From contig CALERA010000189.1 in assembly GCA_937908275.1 (NCBI GenBank), positions 1-13,595 on the forward strand: a stretch of 13,595 nt of DNA. Direction: 5' to 3'. The notes under the pieces are model-generated. The model made no database searches. It was given only the letters and a program-made list of their open reading frames with translations, and had not been told where the DNA came from. This document shows, one piece after another, positions 13,364 through 13,595 of the stretch. Made by a program: the position numbers and the translations under genes. Position 1 is the first letter of the stretch. Every line of letters starts with the position of its first letter. The stretch comes from an uncultured Desulfarculaceae bacterium. GTDB lineage: Bacteria; Desulfobacterota; Desulfarculia; Desulfarculales; Desulfarculaceae.

Positions 13364-13595
13364 TCACTCCCCCCTGGCGGCCAGGCGGCCGTGCAGGGCC
13401 GTCACCGCGTCCTTGAGGGCCAGGGGCTGGTTGCTGGCCAGGGGCAGGAAGGCCACCGCCTCTGGTGTCAATCCCAGCTCGCGCAGGGTCGCCGCCGCCT
13501 CGCCCACCCGCAGGCGGGCGCGCAGGTTGCCGGCCAGGGAGCGGCACATGCCCTCGTGGCAGCCGGCCACCAGCACCCCGGAGGCCCCCAGGGCC
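13364..13595 (-). CDS. mvhD: MvhD-like iron-sulfur subunit, truncated at window edge
   Basis: Only the C-terminal 76 or so residues are inside the window; the frame runs off the right edge with no start needed inside. GVLVAGCHEGMCRSLAGN followed by a helical stretch with ELGLTPEAVAFLPLA matches the end of MvhD/VhuD, the 2Fe-2S protein that links a hydrogenase or formate/NADH module to HdrA. The GCHxGxC block is the key signature. The 2Fe-2S ligands expected nearer the N-terminus cannot be checked, nor whether the protein is free-standing or fused to HdrA. It ends four bases before hdrC, so it is the upstream member of the same operon. HdrA is expected just beyond the edge. Confidence 0.82.
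   Translation of the reverse strand, partial: ALGASGVLVAGCHEGMCRSLAGNLRARLRVGEAAATLRELGLTPEAVAFLPLASNQPLALKDAVTALHGRLAARGE

Overview
The window is very GC-rich (roughly 70% by eye) and compactly coded. Its gene content (HdrB/HdrC/MvhD-type electron-transfer proteins, a GcvH-like protein, an FAD enzyme fused to an HdrD-like iron-sulfur module, a long-chain acyl-CoA ligase, HemW) suggests an anaerobic, probably sulfate-reducing or syntrophic member of the Desulfobacterota, perhaps near Desulfarculales. That placement is inferred from gene content and composition only. No tRNA, rRNA, CRISPR array, insertion sequence or phage gene was recognised.

Left part: dprA (76-1185, minus) diverges from a plus-strand pair of exported proteins: a 216-aa DUF4412-like protein (1462-2112) and, 7 bases later, a 509-aa protein with a degenerate von Willebrand A-like domain and four recurring PGxY-type beta segments (2120-3649). 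A comparatively AT-rich 220-base gap then carries the promoter region of an acyl-CoA ligase (3871-5595), which ends in a strong intrinsic terminator (5628-5668).

Middle part: hemW (5707-6840), a promoter with a perfect TTGACA and a hairpin-rich leader, then a HEAT-repeat protein (7101-8063). Between it and a small membrane or lipoprotein gene (8227-8643) lies a foldable non-coding segment: a long G-U-containing helix followed directly by a terminator hairpin, with a duplicated TAGCCC that would allow alternative pairing. That small gene and the large minus-strand gene after it converge with overlapping stop codons.

Right part, all minus strand: the edge-truncated MvhD-like protein, HdrC, HdrB and a GcvH-like lipoyl-carrier protein are packed as one operon (13595 down to 11530). 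After 304 non-coding bases comes an 861-aa FAD-oxidase/HdrD fusion (8640-11225). That gap holds two GCGATCGC palindromes, an 11-bp inverted repeat around an AT-rich loop, an intrinsic terminator with a T7 tract, and a 16-base G/C palindrome. The most interesting idea is that the H-like protein does not serve glycine cleavage, since no P, T or L gene is visible, but acts as a dithiol/disulfide carrier for the HdrBC-MvhD complex. This resembles the lipoate-binding protein of sulfur-oxidising sHdr systems, though MvhD is not part of those. The FAD/HdrD fusion may be a second enzyme using the same type of cluster chemistry.
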